From JAXLWB01 sp046328715 (lineage in GTDB: Bacteria > Chloroflexota > Anaerolineae > Caldilineales > Caldilineaceae): a DNA stretch of 52,610 nucleotides. Below are positions 39,971 to 48,356 of this stretch, piece by piece (the stretch's first letter is position 1; each line of letters starts with the position of its first letter). The stretch spans positions 1-52,610 of the forward strand of contig JAXLWB010000068.1 in assembly GCA_046328715.1 (NCBI GenBank), in the 5' to 3' direction. The position numbers were made by a program, and so were the translations under genes. Below the pieces are notes generated by a model, which made no database searches, had not been told where the DNA came from, and saw only the letters and a program-made list of their open reading frames with translations.

Positions 39971-41383
39971 ATGAACAAAACCACTCTCGGCGTGATCGTC
40001 GGCAATCGTGCCTTTTTCCCCGATAAATTTGTCGAAGAAGGACGCAAGGAGATCTTGGCGGTTCTCAAACGCTGGGATGTCGATGTGGTAATCGTCGACG
40101 AAAGCGCTACCAAGTTAGGTGCAGTCGAGACCTGGAGCGATGCGCAAAAGTGTGGCGATCTCTTCCGTGCCAACCGCGACAAGATCGATGGCATTCTGGT
40201 CACCTTGCCCAACTTTGGGGATGAAAAGGGTGTCGCCGATGCCATTCGCATCTCTCAGTTGAATGTGCCGATCCTGGTACACGCTTTCCCTGACGATATT
40301 CGTGACCTCTCGACCTCCAATCGCCGCGACGCTTTTTGTGGCAAGATCTCGGTTTGCAATGATCTCTATCAATACGGCTTTCATTACAGCGTCACCAACA
40401 GCCACACCATCGATCCCAATTCCGAAGAATTTAAGGACGAACTGCGCAAGTTTGTTGGATTGTGCAATGTCGTCAAGGGCATGAAGCGCGCCCGCCTCGG
40501 TGCCGTTGGTGCTCGCCCGGATGCTTTCAAAACCGTACGCTACAGCGAAAAACTGCTCGAAGCCTCGGGCATTAGTGTCTCGACCCTCGATCTCTCCGAA
40601 GTCTTCGGTGCCGCCAACAAGCTGAGCGACGATCACAGCCGGGTGGTGAGCAAGTTGGAAGAGATTCATGCCTATGCCAACGTGGGCAAAGCACCCGCCG
40701 ACCGGCTCGTACTGATGGCCAAACTCGGCATCGTCCTCTCCGACTGGATGAGTGAGTACAACATCGACGCCACGGCGATCCAATGTTGGAGTTCGCTGCA
40801 AGCCAACTACGGCGTCAACGCCTGCACGATCATGAGCATGATGAGCGAGAAGTTGATGCCCAGCGCCTGTGAAGTGGATATCGCCGGTGTAGCTACGATG
40901 TACGCTCTGCAACTCGCCTCCGGCAAACCGAGCGCGCTAGTCGATTGGAACAACAGCTACGCCGACGAGCCGAACAAGTGTGTCTATTATCATTGCGGCA
41001 ACTGGGCCAAGAGCTTTGTACCCGAGATTGAGATTGTCGCTGCCGAAGTGTTGGGCAGTACGTTGGGCATGGCCAACACCTGGGGCGCCGTCGATGGTCG
41101 CACGCAGGCTGGTCCACTCACCTTTGCCCGCATCGACACCGATGATCGTCACGGACGCATCAACACCTACGTCGGCGAGGGCGTCTTCACCAACGATTAT
41201 CTCTCACAGATGTCAGGCACACGCGCCGTGGTCGAGGTAGCCGGTCTGCAAAAGCTGATGCGCTACATCTGCAAAAACGGTTTCGCCCACCACGCCGCCA
41301 TGAGTGGTTCCAACGTGGCAAGTGTGCTGGCCGAGGCGTTTGAGAATTACATGGGCTGGACGGTCTATCACCACGAAGGATGA
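39971..41383 (+). CDS. L-fucose/L-arabinose-isomerase-fold protein (candidate apiose isomerase)
   Basis: The 470-residue protein has the fold of the fucose/arabinose isomerase superfamily. Probable metal ligands are E301 in PSACEVDIAGV, D325 in LVDWNN and H341 in YHCGN, matching the Glu-Asp-His set of L-fucose isomerase. The N-terminal part (TLGVIVGNRAFFPDKF...VTLPNFGDEKGVADAI) resembles the superfamily substrate domain. It should interconvert an aldose and a ketose; in this locus it would supply the ketose for the FGGY kinase. Known D-apiose isomerase is, as I recall, of the xylose-isomerase-like type, so this would be a different fold. AAAGGA precedes ATG 39971; in-frame codons from 39941 lie next to repeat DNA. 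Confidence 0.82.
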   Translation: MNKTTLGVIVGNRAFFPDKFVEEGRKEILAVLKRWDVDVVIVDESATKLGAVETWSDAQKCGDLFRANRDKIDGILVTLPNFGDEKGVADAIRISQLNVPILVHAFPDDIRDLSTSNRRDAFCGKISVCNDLYQYGFHYSVTNSHTIDPNSEEFKDELRKFVGLCNVVKGMKRARLGAVGARPDAFKTVRYSEKLLEASGISVSTLDLSEVFGAANKLSDDHSRVVSKLEEIHAYANVGKAPADRLVLMAKLGIVLSDWMSEYNIDATAIQCWSSLQANYGVNACTIMSMMSEKLMPSACEVDIAGVATMYALQLASGKPSALVDWNNSYADEPNKCVYYHCGNWAKSFVPEIEIVAAEVLGSTLGMANTWGAVDGRTQAGPLTFARIDTDDRHGRINTYVGEGVFTNDYLSQMSGTRAVVEVAGLQKLMRYICKNGFAHHAAMSGSNVASVLAEAFENYMGWTVYHHEG

Positions 41384-41413
41384 ATGACTGACAGGGTGAT
41401 AAGGTGACAAGGT
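41384..41413 (+). repeat. Left-arm-only foldback remnant (GACAGGGTGATAAGGTGACA)
   Basis: The short gap holds the purine-rich word array but no complementary arm follows. The next bases begin an in-frame, AT-richer coding segment. Confidence 0.5.
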
Positions 41414-43279
41414 ATGAACGGACTACTTGTCGAAATTGTTAGATACATTAGTGATGAACCCCAACCTGGCGTGGTTGAGTGCAGACTAATTGATGCCAAT
41501 GGCGTTACATGGACATTTATTGAGAAAACAGCAATTGTCACTGATCAACAGATCGATGAGCATTCTACTTATCCACACTCTAGAGTGATTGCCTGTGAAA
41601 TAGTAGGGAAAACACAAGATGAGTCTGGGCACGAGATCCTTCTTGTTGACACAATAAAACCATGGGGCGTTGAAGCGGTTACTGGCGAGTCAAAATTTGA
41701 AGTATTACCAGAGCAGATTATCGATATGGCTACCAAAACCAACACCGACAAAGTCGAACAATGGGGCATGTTTGAATTGATGCTAGAGGGGAGTTCCGCT
41801 GGCAACCCGTATCTGGACGTGGAACTTACCGCTCAGTTCAGCCAGGGTGATCGGCTCGTGAACGTGTTCGGCTTCTATGATGGTGACGGGGTCTATCGCG
41901 TTCGCTTCATGCCGGATACGCTTGGCGAATGGCACTACGAAACCCAGTGTAATAGAAGTGCTGTGACTCCTGCTAGCGGAACATTTACTTGTGTCGCCGC
42001 TGACCCAGGGAATCATGGCCCGGTGCGGGTTGCCAATGACGTTCACTTTGCCTATGCAGATGGGACGCGCTACGTCCCAGTGGGCACAACCTGCTATGTC
42101 TGGAACTTGCAGGGGGATGCGTTGGAAGAACAAACGCTGAAGACGCTCAATCAGACTCCGTTTAACAAAATGAGGATGTGTGTATTCCCGAAGCGTTTTC
42201 CCTATAATCAGAATGAGCCACCCAGTTATCCATTTTCTGGCAAGCCCAAAGAGTGGGATTTCAGCCACTTCAATCCGCAATATTTTCAGCATCTGGAGCA
42301 ACGTATTCTCGACCTGCAAGCTCGTGGCATTGAGGCCGACCTGATCCTTTTCCACCCCTATGATTGGGGAGCATGGGGCTTCGACCGGATGCCGATTGAA
42401 GTGAATGATCGTTATCTGCGCTACCTGGTCACCCGGCTGGCGGCGATGCGCAATGTCTGGTGGTCATTTGCCAATGAATATGACTGCTTCTTCGACCGCA
42501 CCACAGAGGAGTGGGATCACTACATCCAACTCGTACAGGAGTTAGATCCTTACAATCACCTACGCTCCATCCATAATTTGGGCAAGTTCTATGATCCTGG
42601 TAAGCCTTGGGTCACCCATTGCAGTATCCAACATTCAGATACAGGCAAAACGATTCAATGGCTCAAAAAATACAACAAGCCGGTTGTGATTGATGAATGT
42701 GGCTACGAGGGTGATATTGGGATGACATGGGGCGATCTCTCCGCCGAAGAAATGGTGATCCGCTTCTGGCGTGGCTTTGCCCAAGGCGGCTATGTAGGAC
42801 ATGGCGAAACCTATGTCAACGATGAAGAGGTTCTTTGGTGGTCAAAGGGTGGTCAACTCCACGGCGAAAGTGTGCCACGGATTGCCTTCCTGCGCCAGAT
42901 CTTGGAAGCAGCCCCGCCCCTAACACCTGTGAGCATCGGCGATGCGGATCGAGAAAGCCTTGACCTGAGTATCCCGCAAGTTCGTGCGCGTCTGTTTGAC
43001 CGTTCAGCCGAAAGTGGTGAAGATCAGGTGATTAAGGCCGCAAGTTGGAATATTGACGCTGGTGGTTATAACGCTGAAGAGGGCTATTACCTCTTTTATT
43101 ATGCGCTGCACCAGCCGCGCATTCGTGAATTCAACTTGCCGACCCACAGCAGCTATAGCATTGACCTGCTCGACACCTGGAATATGACCGTCGAAACTGC
43201 AGCCGAAAAGGCCAGCGGGAAAGTACGAGTTGCGATGCCAGGCAGAAAACAGATGGCAATCCGCATTCGTAGGCAATGA
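41414..43279 (+). CDS. DUF5060/DUF4038-type glycoside hydrolase with an extra N-terminal domain
   Basis: The 621-residue protein has an N-terminal module of about 104 residues, then Met 105 (base 41726), then a DUF5060 beta-domain (about 110-200), a TIM-barrel hydrolase (about 205-500) and a C-terminal beta-domain (about 510-621). Probable catalytic Glu residues are E355 in SFANEYD and E428 in VVIDECGYEG, the clan-A acid/base and nucleophile pattern. There is no signal peptide, so it acts on imported substrate. The N-terminal module resembles small stand-alone proteins (CRLIDANGVTWTFIEK...PWGVEAVTGESKFEV) and is AT-richer than the rest. The barrel family includes apiosidase-like enzymes. Confidence 0.8.
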   Translation: MNGLLVEIVRYISDEPQPGVVECRLIDANGVTWTFIEKTAIVTDQQIDEHSTYPHSRVIACEIVGKTQDESGHEILLVDTIKPWGVEAVTGESKFEVLPEQIIDMATKTNTDKVEQWGMFELMLEGSSAGNPYLDVELTAQFSQGDRLVNVFGFYDGDGVYRVRFMPDTLGEWHYETQCNRSAVTPASGTFTCVAADPGNHGPVRVANDVHFAYADGTRYVPVGTTCYVWNLQGDALEEQTLKTLNQTPFNKMRMCVFPKRFPYNQNEPPSYPFSGKPKEWDFSHFNPQYFQHLEQRILDLQARGIEADLILFHPYDWGAWGFDRMPIEVNDRYLRYLVTRLAAMRNVWWSFANEYDCFFDRTTEEWDHYIQLVQELDPYNHLRSIHNLGKFYDPGKPWVTHCSIQHSDTGKTIQWLKKYNKPVVIDECGYEGDIGMTWGDLSAEEMVIRFWRGFAQGGYVGHGETYVNDEEVLWWSKGGQLHGESVPRIAFLRQILEAAPPLTPVSIGDADRESLDLSIPQVRARLFDRSAESGEDQVIKAASWNIDAGGYNAEEGYYLFYYALHQPRIREFNLPTHSSYSIDLLDTWNMTVETAAEKASGKVRVAMPGRKQMAIRIRRQ

Positions 43280-43364
43280 TGCCACAAAAGTTTTCTGTTT
43301 CAATGACATTTTGAGAGCTACTAAAAGAAACAAGCCTGTTTAGGCAAAAAGGCGTAACAAAATA

Positions 43365-44924
43365 ATGTCAATTTATCTTTGGCAGCAAGTTGAAATCGCT
43401 TTAACAGCGGCAACCGACTCCCCCAATCCCTACACGGATCTAGAAGTCTGGGCCGACTTCACGCACGAAAGCGGACGAACGCTGCGTCGGCCTGCCTTTT
43501 GGGATGGTGGCCAAACCTGGAAAGTACGCTTTGCTGCACCGCAGGCAGGACGTTGGACATGGCGTACATTTAGCAATCCGCACGATGCTGGGCTGGATGG
43601 GCAACAGGGCGAGTTGATCTGCGAGGCTGATTCGGCTGTCAGTAATCGTTTCTATCAACACGGTTTTTGGCGCATGTCTCCAGGAAAACGCAACCTCGTT
43701 CATGCCGACGGCTACCCGGCCATTCTGGTGGGCGATACTGCCTGGGCGCTGCCCTGGCGAGCAACCGAAGAGCAGGTGCAAATCTATGCGCAAAATCGCC
43801 ACAGCAAAGGCTTTAACGCTGTGCTGTTGATGAGCGTCCAGCCCGACATGGACGCACGAGGGCCGCGTGAACGCACACAGGATGAAGGCTTTGACGTGGG
43901 CTTCGAGGATCTGCAAAACGGACACATCAATCAGCTCAACCCGGCCTACTTTCAAACACTGGATCGGATCGTTGATATTCTCGTTATCCATGAGATTGTC
44001 CCGGTCTGGCAGCCGGTATTCTTTGGCTTTGGCTGGAAGGGATTACGGGTAGCCGGTCCGGTTTTGCCGCCAGCGGAGTATGCCCGCTACTGTCGCTATC
44101 TGGTTGCTCGCTATGGCGCACGCCCGGCGATTTACCTGGTCGGTGGCGATGGTTCGGGCTACGAAGCACCAGTCGCAGCAGGCGGCGAAGCGGTCGAACG
44201 TTGGGATTGTTATCAGCAGCCGACGGGTATTCACTATCGCCCGCATGCTGACATTTGTGCCCATCAGGCCGCCGACTGGCTCGACTTTCAGTGGTGCCAA
44301 ACTGGTCACTTTGGCGAACATGTCCCTGAACGAGTGACGTATATGTGGTACAACATGCCGATCAAAGCCGTGGCCAATGGCGAGCCGACCTATGAACATG
44401 GCGGTCAACCGGGCAAAGCTGCCGGTTGGTGGCAAGGTCACGAAGCGTGGAGCAATCTCTGTGCCGGTGGCACGATGGGTGTGGTCTACGGTGCAGGTAG
44501 CTTGTGGCAATGGCTACTGCACAAGGATGAACCTGGTCAATCCGACTTCTTTTCGGCCAAAGATGCAGGCTGGCGCGAGGCAATCGAGTTTGAAGGCTCC
44601 ACTTATGTCGGGCTGGTCTCCAAAATTCTGGAAGGACTGCCCTTTACCGACATGCAGCCCGAGTGGCAAATGACCCTGGGACGGCGCGGACTGAGTGTGT
44701 CGGACAAGTTTTACCTTTGCTATCAGGAAATAGGTGGTCCACTGATGTTAGTGGATCGTAACCTGCCCAAGCACTATCGCATTGTTGATCCGCGCACTGG
44801 CGAAACTATAGCGACTGGTATACGCGGTGGTAGCAACACCCAGTATCTCGACCCTGCGCAGCGCATGGAGATCATCCCTGATCCAGGTGGCGCACCAAGG
44901 TTGTATATCTTTTTGAACGACTAA
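43365..44924 (+). CDS. DUF5060/DUF4038 (apiosidase-like) glycoside hydrolase
   Basis: The 519-residue protein has an N-terminal DUF5060 beta-domain (about 1-90), a DUF4038 barrel (about 100-420; VHADGYPAILVGDTAWALPW and GFNAVLLMSVQPD are hallmarks) and a C-terminal domain of the putative collagen-binding type found in GH140. YLVGGDGSGYE and ANGEPTYEHGG hold the likely catalytic Asp and Glu of the GH140-like active site. GH140 enzymes cleave apiose linkages in rhamnogalacturonan II (family knowledge). No signal peptide is present, so hydrolysis should occur in the cytosol. It lies 85 bases after the related 621-residue enzyme and shares its operon. Confidence 0.85.
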   Translation: MSIYLWQQVEIALTAATDSPNPYTDLEVWADFTHESGRTLRRPAFWDGGQTWKVRFAAPQAGRWTWRTFSNPHDAGLDGQQGELICEADSAVSNRFYQHGFWRMSPGKRNLVHADGYPAILVGDTAWALPWRATEEQVQIYAQNRHSKGFNAVLLMSVQPDMDARGPRERTQDEGFDVGFEDLQNGHINQLNPAYFQTLDRIVDILVIHEIVPVWQPVFFGFGWKGLRVAGPVLPPAEYARYCRYLVARYGARPAIYLVGGDGSGYEAPVAAGGEAVERWDCYQQPTGIHYRPHADICAHQAADWLDFQWCQTGHFGEHVPERVTYMWYNMPIKAVANGEPTYEHGGQPGKAAGWWQGHEAWSNLCAGGTMGVVYGAGSLWQWLLHKDEPGQSDFFSAKDAGWREAIEFEGSTYVGLVSKILEGLPFTDMQPEWQMTLGRRGLSVSDKFYLCYQEIGGPLMLVDRNLPKHYRIVDPRTGETIATGIRGGSNTQYLDPAQRMEIIPDPGGAPRLYIFLND

Positions 44925-44928
44925 AATT

Positions 44929-45002
44929 AGTAGAACAGTGAGATAGTAAGTCAGTAAGACAGTTTCACTGACCCACTGTTTCACTGTCCCACTGCCTTAC
45001 TT
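44929..45002. repeat. Foldback between DUF4038 hydrolase and SorC regulator (GTAGAACAGTGAGA words)
   Basis: The left arm TAGTAGAACAGTGAGATAGT and the right arm CCACTGTTTCACTGTCCCAC are imperfect complements. The right arm ends about 6 bases before ATG 45008, leaving no room for a ribosome-binding site. Confidence 0.8.
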
Positions 45003-45007
45003 TAAAC

Positions 45008-45961
45008 ATGGCTCGTATCGACGAACTTCGTCTCATCACAAAAATTGCCCGGCTCTACTACGATCAGGAACTGACGCAGCCGGAGATCGCTGCTCAGCTC
45101 GATCTGTCGCAGGCGACTGTGTCGCGCTTGCTCAAACGAGCACGCGATGAAGGCATTGTACGGGTGACGGTCAATGTGCCGATGGGTGCCTATCCGCTGC
45201 TTGAAGAACAGTTACAACAACGCTATGGTTTGAAAGAAGCCTTGGTCGTTGACACCCTTGCCGAAGATGGCGAGCAACTGTTGCGTGATATCGGCTCGGC
45301 GGCGGCTTACTATCTGGAAACGACGCTGCGTGCCGGCGACGTGATCGGCATCTCCTCGTGGAGTGCAACGTTGTTGGCAATGGTTGATGCCCTGCATACG
45401 CCGCCACGCATCTCGAATGTGCGTGTCTTGCAGATTTTGGGTGGGCTGGGCAATCCCTTAGCCAAGGTCTATGCCAGTCGCATTATCGATCGTCTGGCGA
45501 ATCTGGTACGTGGGGAAGCGGTGTTGTTGCCTGCGCCTGGCATTGTCAGTTCACCGGATGCCGTGCCGATCCTGCGCAGCGATCCCTATGTACGCTCCGC
45601 CATTGAACTCTTTGACGAGGTGACGATCGCGTTGGTTGGCATCGGCACGGTCGAACCTTCCGGATTGTTAGCAAGCAGCGGCAACATTTATTCCCCCGAA
45701 GAACTTGCTATGTTGCGGGATGCTGGTGCAGTAGGGGACGTTTGTCTGCGCTTTTTTGATCGTGCTGGCGTTCCCGTGCAGACCCAACTCAATGACCGAG
45801 TGATCGGGATGAGTTTGGAGCAATTGCAGCGGGTCAAGCGCGCAGTGGGCATTGCTGGCGGTAAACGTAAACTCGCAGCCATTTGTGGGGCATTACGTGG
45901 CAAGTGGATCAATGTGTTGATTACTGATCGAGTAACCGCAGAGAGGTTGTTGAAAGAGTGA
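45008..45961 (+). CDS. SorC/DeoR (CggR-like) sugar-responsive transcriptional regulator
   Basis: The 317-residue protein has an N-terminal helix-turn-helix (about residues 10-50; QPEIAAQLDLSQATVSRLLKRARDEGIV) and a SorC-type sugar-phosphate-binding domain (about 55-315; ISSWSATLLAMVDAL, LAGLGNP-type segments and GAVGDVCLRFFDRAG). SorC regulators bind phosphorylated sugars. A kinase product of this pathway is a reasonable effector. It closes the sugar operon, so it probably controls the promoter at 30371 and/or the Opp-type genes downstream. The stop codon TGA lies in the left arm of the next foldback. Confidence 0.9.
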   Translation: MARIDELRLITKIARLYYDQELTQPEIAAQLDLSQATVSRLLKRARDEGIVRVTVNVPMGAYPLLEEQLQQRYGLKEALVVDTLAEDGEQLLRDIGSAAAYYLETTLRAGDVIGISSWSATLLAMVDALHTPPRISNVRVLQILGGLGNPLAKVYASRIIDRLANLVRGEAVLLPAPGIVSSPDAVPILRSDPYVRSAIELFDEVTIALVGIGTVEPSGLLASSGNIYSPEELAMLRDAGAVGDVCLRFFDRAGVPVQTQLNDRVIGMSLEQLQRVKRAVGIAGGKRKLAAICGALRGKWINVLITDRVTAERLLKE

Positions 45962-46017
45962 GACAGTAGAACAGTGGACGGTAGGACAGTGAGTCGGTAA
46001 GGCAGGCTGGCTGCCCT
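45959..46017. repeat. Half foldback after the SorC regulator (GAGACAGTAGAACAGTGG words)
   Basis: GTGAGACAGTAGAACAGTGG, TAGGACAGTGAGTCGGTAAG and related words form a left arm starting inside the stop codon. A complementary arm is not recognisable. Confidence 0.6.
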
Positions 46018-46272
46018 ATGATTTCACCCAAATCAATTTGTTCACGTCGAAGATACAGAATTCACAAGCGTCTAGTTCCCTGGTCCGGAGGCGACGATTG
46101 TGAACCCTGCATCCTCGTGTTGAAAATTCTTGCAGTAGCGGAAGAAAAGAGAATGGAGATTGAGAGATTGGGAATCTTATATCCCCTTCTCTTAATCTCC
46201 TCATCTTCCATACTCTTCCGGCCTTTGTTGTACAAGAAAATTCGCAGTGTTTATAACACAAGGAGACACATC
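45962..46272. other. Intergenic region between SorC gene and Opp-type operon
   Basis: About 310 bases: a half foldback (45959-46017), unexplained sequence 46018-46139 and a second foldback (46140-46220). An open frame continuous with the binding protein crosses it, but the lipoprotein signal at 46273 shows that it is not translated. No convincing promoter was found. Confidence 0.5.
46140..46220. repeat. Foldback upstream of the Opp-type binding protein (GGAGATTGAGAG words)
   Basis: GGAAGAAAAGAGAATGGAGA pairs imperfectly with TCTCCTCATCTTCCATACTC and CTTCC. It belongs to the GGAGAT word type also seen at 32373-32457. Confidence 0.7.
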
Positions 46273-48270
46273 ATGAAAAAGATGTACAGCGTGGTAAGAG
46301 GCTTACTGGTCGCCCTTGCCATTATGGGGCTGATTGGTGCCTGTGCTGTGCCAGATACCGGGCAGCCAAGTGCAGCAGCACCCCAGGGCGAAGCAGCATC
46401 AGCGGCACCCGCTGCGGCAGCAGGCGAAGGGACGATGACCGATGTCGGCACCCCGCGCAGCGAAACGTTGATCTTCCAGACCTTTGACCGCAAGACCAAT
46501 ACGCCCGATCAGCAAAACCCGTTGATGAGCAACTATGCTGTTTGGCGTGGTTTCCGCGAGTTGGGTTGGGGTTATTTGTGGGAAACCGATACGGCAACCG
46601 GTAAATCCTATCCAGAAGTCGCTGCCGACATGCCGGAAGTATTGAATGATGCTCATACGCAGTTCCGCGTCAAACTCAAAGAGGGCATCTATTGGAGCGA
46701 CGGCATCGAACTGACCACCGATGACATCATCTACACGCTCGATACCTACTTCGCTGGCAAGGGCAAGCTGACCTACTTTGGCATCACCACCATCCCGGCC
46801 TATGTCAAATCATACAAGGCGGTGGACAAGTATACCTTCGAGATCGAGACCAACAACCCGGCCTATGATCTCACAACGACGCTCGGTGTCTATACCTGGG
46901 GCTCTGCGTTCAATATTGTTCCCAAGCACATCTTCGAGAAACAGGCTGATCTGAGTTCCTTCGCCAACACCAAGCCTGTCACATTAGGGCCCTATGTTGT
47001 CAAAGATTTTGACCCAAGTGGCTTCTGGCAGTTGTGGGAGCGCCGTGAAGATTGGCAGCGTTCGGCCTGGGGTTGGCAAGGTGAACCGAAACCAAAGTAT
47101 GTGCTCTACAAAGACTTTGGCCCCGAAGAGACTCGTGTACTGGCCTTTGTACAAAACCAATACGATGTCGACACCTTTATGAGCCCTGACAGCATCAAGG
47201 CATCTATTAAACAAAATCCGGAAATTTCGACCTGGTCATCGAAACTGCCCTATCACAACATGGACGATGCCTGTGGTTATGGCGTGTTGATGAATCAACA
47301 GAAGGCTCCGCTGGATAAGGCCGAAGTACGTTGGGCATTGGCACTCTCGTTGGACTTGCAGAGCGTGGGGATCAACTCGGTGAACGGTGAATTCAAAGCC
47401 TCGCCGTTGCCGATGGTCGATACGCAAATCTTGAACCCGATCTACTTCCAGCCGTTGATCCCTTGGCTGCAAGAGTTCAAGTTGGCAGATGGTTATCAAC
47501 CCTTCAATGGCAACTTTGCCAGCGAGCTTTCGGCCAAGTTAGCCGAGATGGGCACAGCCGCCGATCAATTGCCAGAAGGCGCTGAAGCATTGTCAAAGGC
47601 CTTTGGCGTCGGCTGGTGGAAATATGATCCCGCCGAAGCCGAGAAGTTGTTCAACGCTGCTGGTATGAAGAAGGGTGCCGACGGCTTCTTCACCTTGCCG
47701 GATGGCAGCCCGTGGGAATTGGAATTGGTGATTCCGGGTGACTGGAACAAAGTGATGCAGCGCGTCGGCTTCTCGATTGCCGATAGCTGGCGCAAAGCGG
47801 GCATTCAGGTCAACGCCCGCCAGGTCGACAATGCCGAGTTTGGCAATGTGCAGAATACCAACAATCTGCTCACCACCATGCTCAACTGGACCAACTGCAT
47901 CTTCAATCCCAACTATCTCAACTCGTGGCGCAGCATCAATGCCGATAACCTGATGGCAGCGGATGCTACCGAGCAGATTTCGGGCAATATGTGGCGCTGG
48001 AACAATCAGAAAGCCTTCGATTTGATCAAGGCCAGCCAATCGATGGAGCAGACGAGTGACGCCTTCTACGAGAATGGCCGTGGCGTTCTCAAAGAATTTG
48101 TTACCGATATGGGATATATCAACATCATGAATATTCCAACCACGATTCCGACCAACAGTCACTACTGGAAGGGCTTTCCCAAGGCGGACAATGCCTACGC
48201 TGTCCCCTATTCCTGGTGGAGTTCCGCCAAGCAGATTGTGATGCACGTCGAAGCGACGGGGAATAAGTAG
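46273..48270 (+). CDS. Oligopeptide/oligosaccharide ABC transporter substrate-binding lipoprotein (SBP family 5)
   Basis: The 665-residue protein starts with a lipoprotein signal (GLIGAC, Cys 24) and an Ala/Pro/Glu linker to about residue 55. The rest is an SBP_bac_5 domain: GWGYLWETDTATGKSYPEVA, then FRVKLKEGIYWSDGIELTTDDIIYTLD, the family hallmark. Members bind peptides, nickel or oligosaccharides; several carbohydrate-linked examples are known in thermophiles. Because it follows the DUF4038 hydrolases and a SorC regulator, oligosaccharide or glycoside binding is plausible but not provable here. AAGGAG precedes ATG 46273. It is the first gene of a five-gene transporter operon. Confidence 0.9.
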   Translation: MKKMYSVVRGLLVALAIMGLIGACAVPDTGQPSAAAPQGEAASAAPAAAAGEGTMTDVGTPRSETLIFQTFDRKTNTPDQQNPLMSNYAVWRGFRELGWGYLWETDTATGKSYPEVAADMPEVLNDAHTQFRVKLKEGIYWSDGIELTTDDIIYTLDTYFAGKGKLTYFGITTIPAYVKSYKAVDKYTFEIETNNPAYDLTTTLGVYTWGSAFNIVPKHIFEKQADLSSFANTKPVTLGPYVVKDFDPSGFWQLWERREDWQRSAWGWQGEPKPKYVLYKDFGPEETRVLAFVQNQYDVDTFMSPDSIKASIKQNPEISTWSSKLPYHNMDDACGYGVLMNQQKAPLDKAEVRWALALSLDLQSVGINSVNGEFKASPLPMVDTQILNPIYFQPLIPWLQEFKLADGYQPFNGNFASELSAKLAEMGTAADQLPEGAEALSKAFGVGWWKYDPAEAEKLFNAAGMKKGADGFFTLPDGSPWELELVIPGDWNKVMQRVGFSIADSWRKAGIQVNARQVDNAEFGNVQNTNNLLTTMLNWTNCIFNPNYLNSWRSINADNLMAADATEQISGNMWRWNNQKAFDLIKASQSMEQTSDAFYENGRGVLKEFVTDMGYINIMNIPTTIPTNSHYWKGFPKADNAYAVPYSWWSSAKQIVMHVEATGNK

Positions 48271-48347
48271 AATTTCGGATTGTGGATTGCAGATTGTGGA
48301 TTGCCGTGAAAGGAAAAACCGCAATCCGCAATCCACAATCTAAAATT
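48271..48347. repeat. Foldback between binding protein and first permease (ATTGTGGATTGCAG words)
   Basis: GGATTGTGGATTGCAGATTG pairs with GCAATCCGCAATCCACAATC. It starts right after the stop codon and ends at the AGGAG ribosome-binding site. Confidence 0.8.
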
Positions 48348-48356
48348 AGGAGACGC

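Noticed and set aside
30456..41383. Sulfoquinovose (sulfo-transketolase) locus as the main interpretation
   Set aside because: It also uses a fucose-isomerase-like enzyme and split transketolase, but needs no FGGY kinase, and no sulfoquinovosidase or sulfo-product exporter is present. Kept only as the alternative hypothesis.
41387..41413. CRISPR-like appearance of repeated short words in several gaps
   Set aside because: The words are 8-11 bases, contiguous or nearly so, with no fixed 20-40 base spacers and no cas genes; they fold as single hairpins.
46018..46272. In-frame N-terminal extension of the Opp-type binding protein
   Set aside because: The extension crosses a foldback and puts the lipoprotein signal in the middle. 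AAGGAG and the MKKMYS signal mark 46273 as the start.
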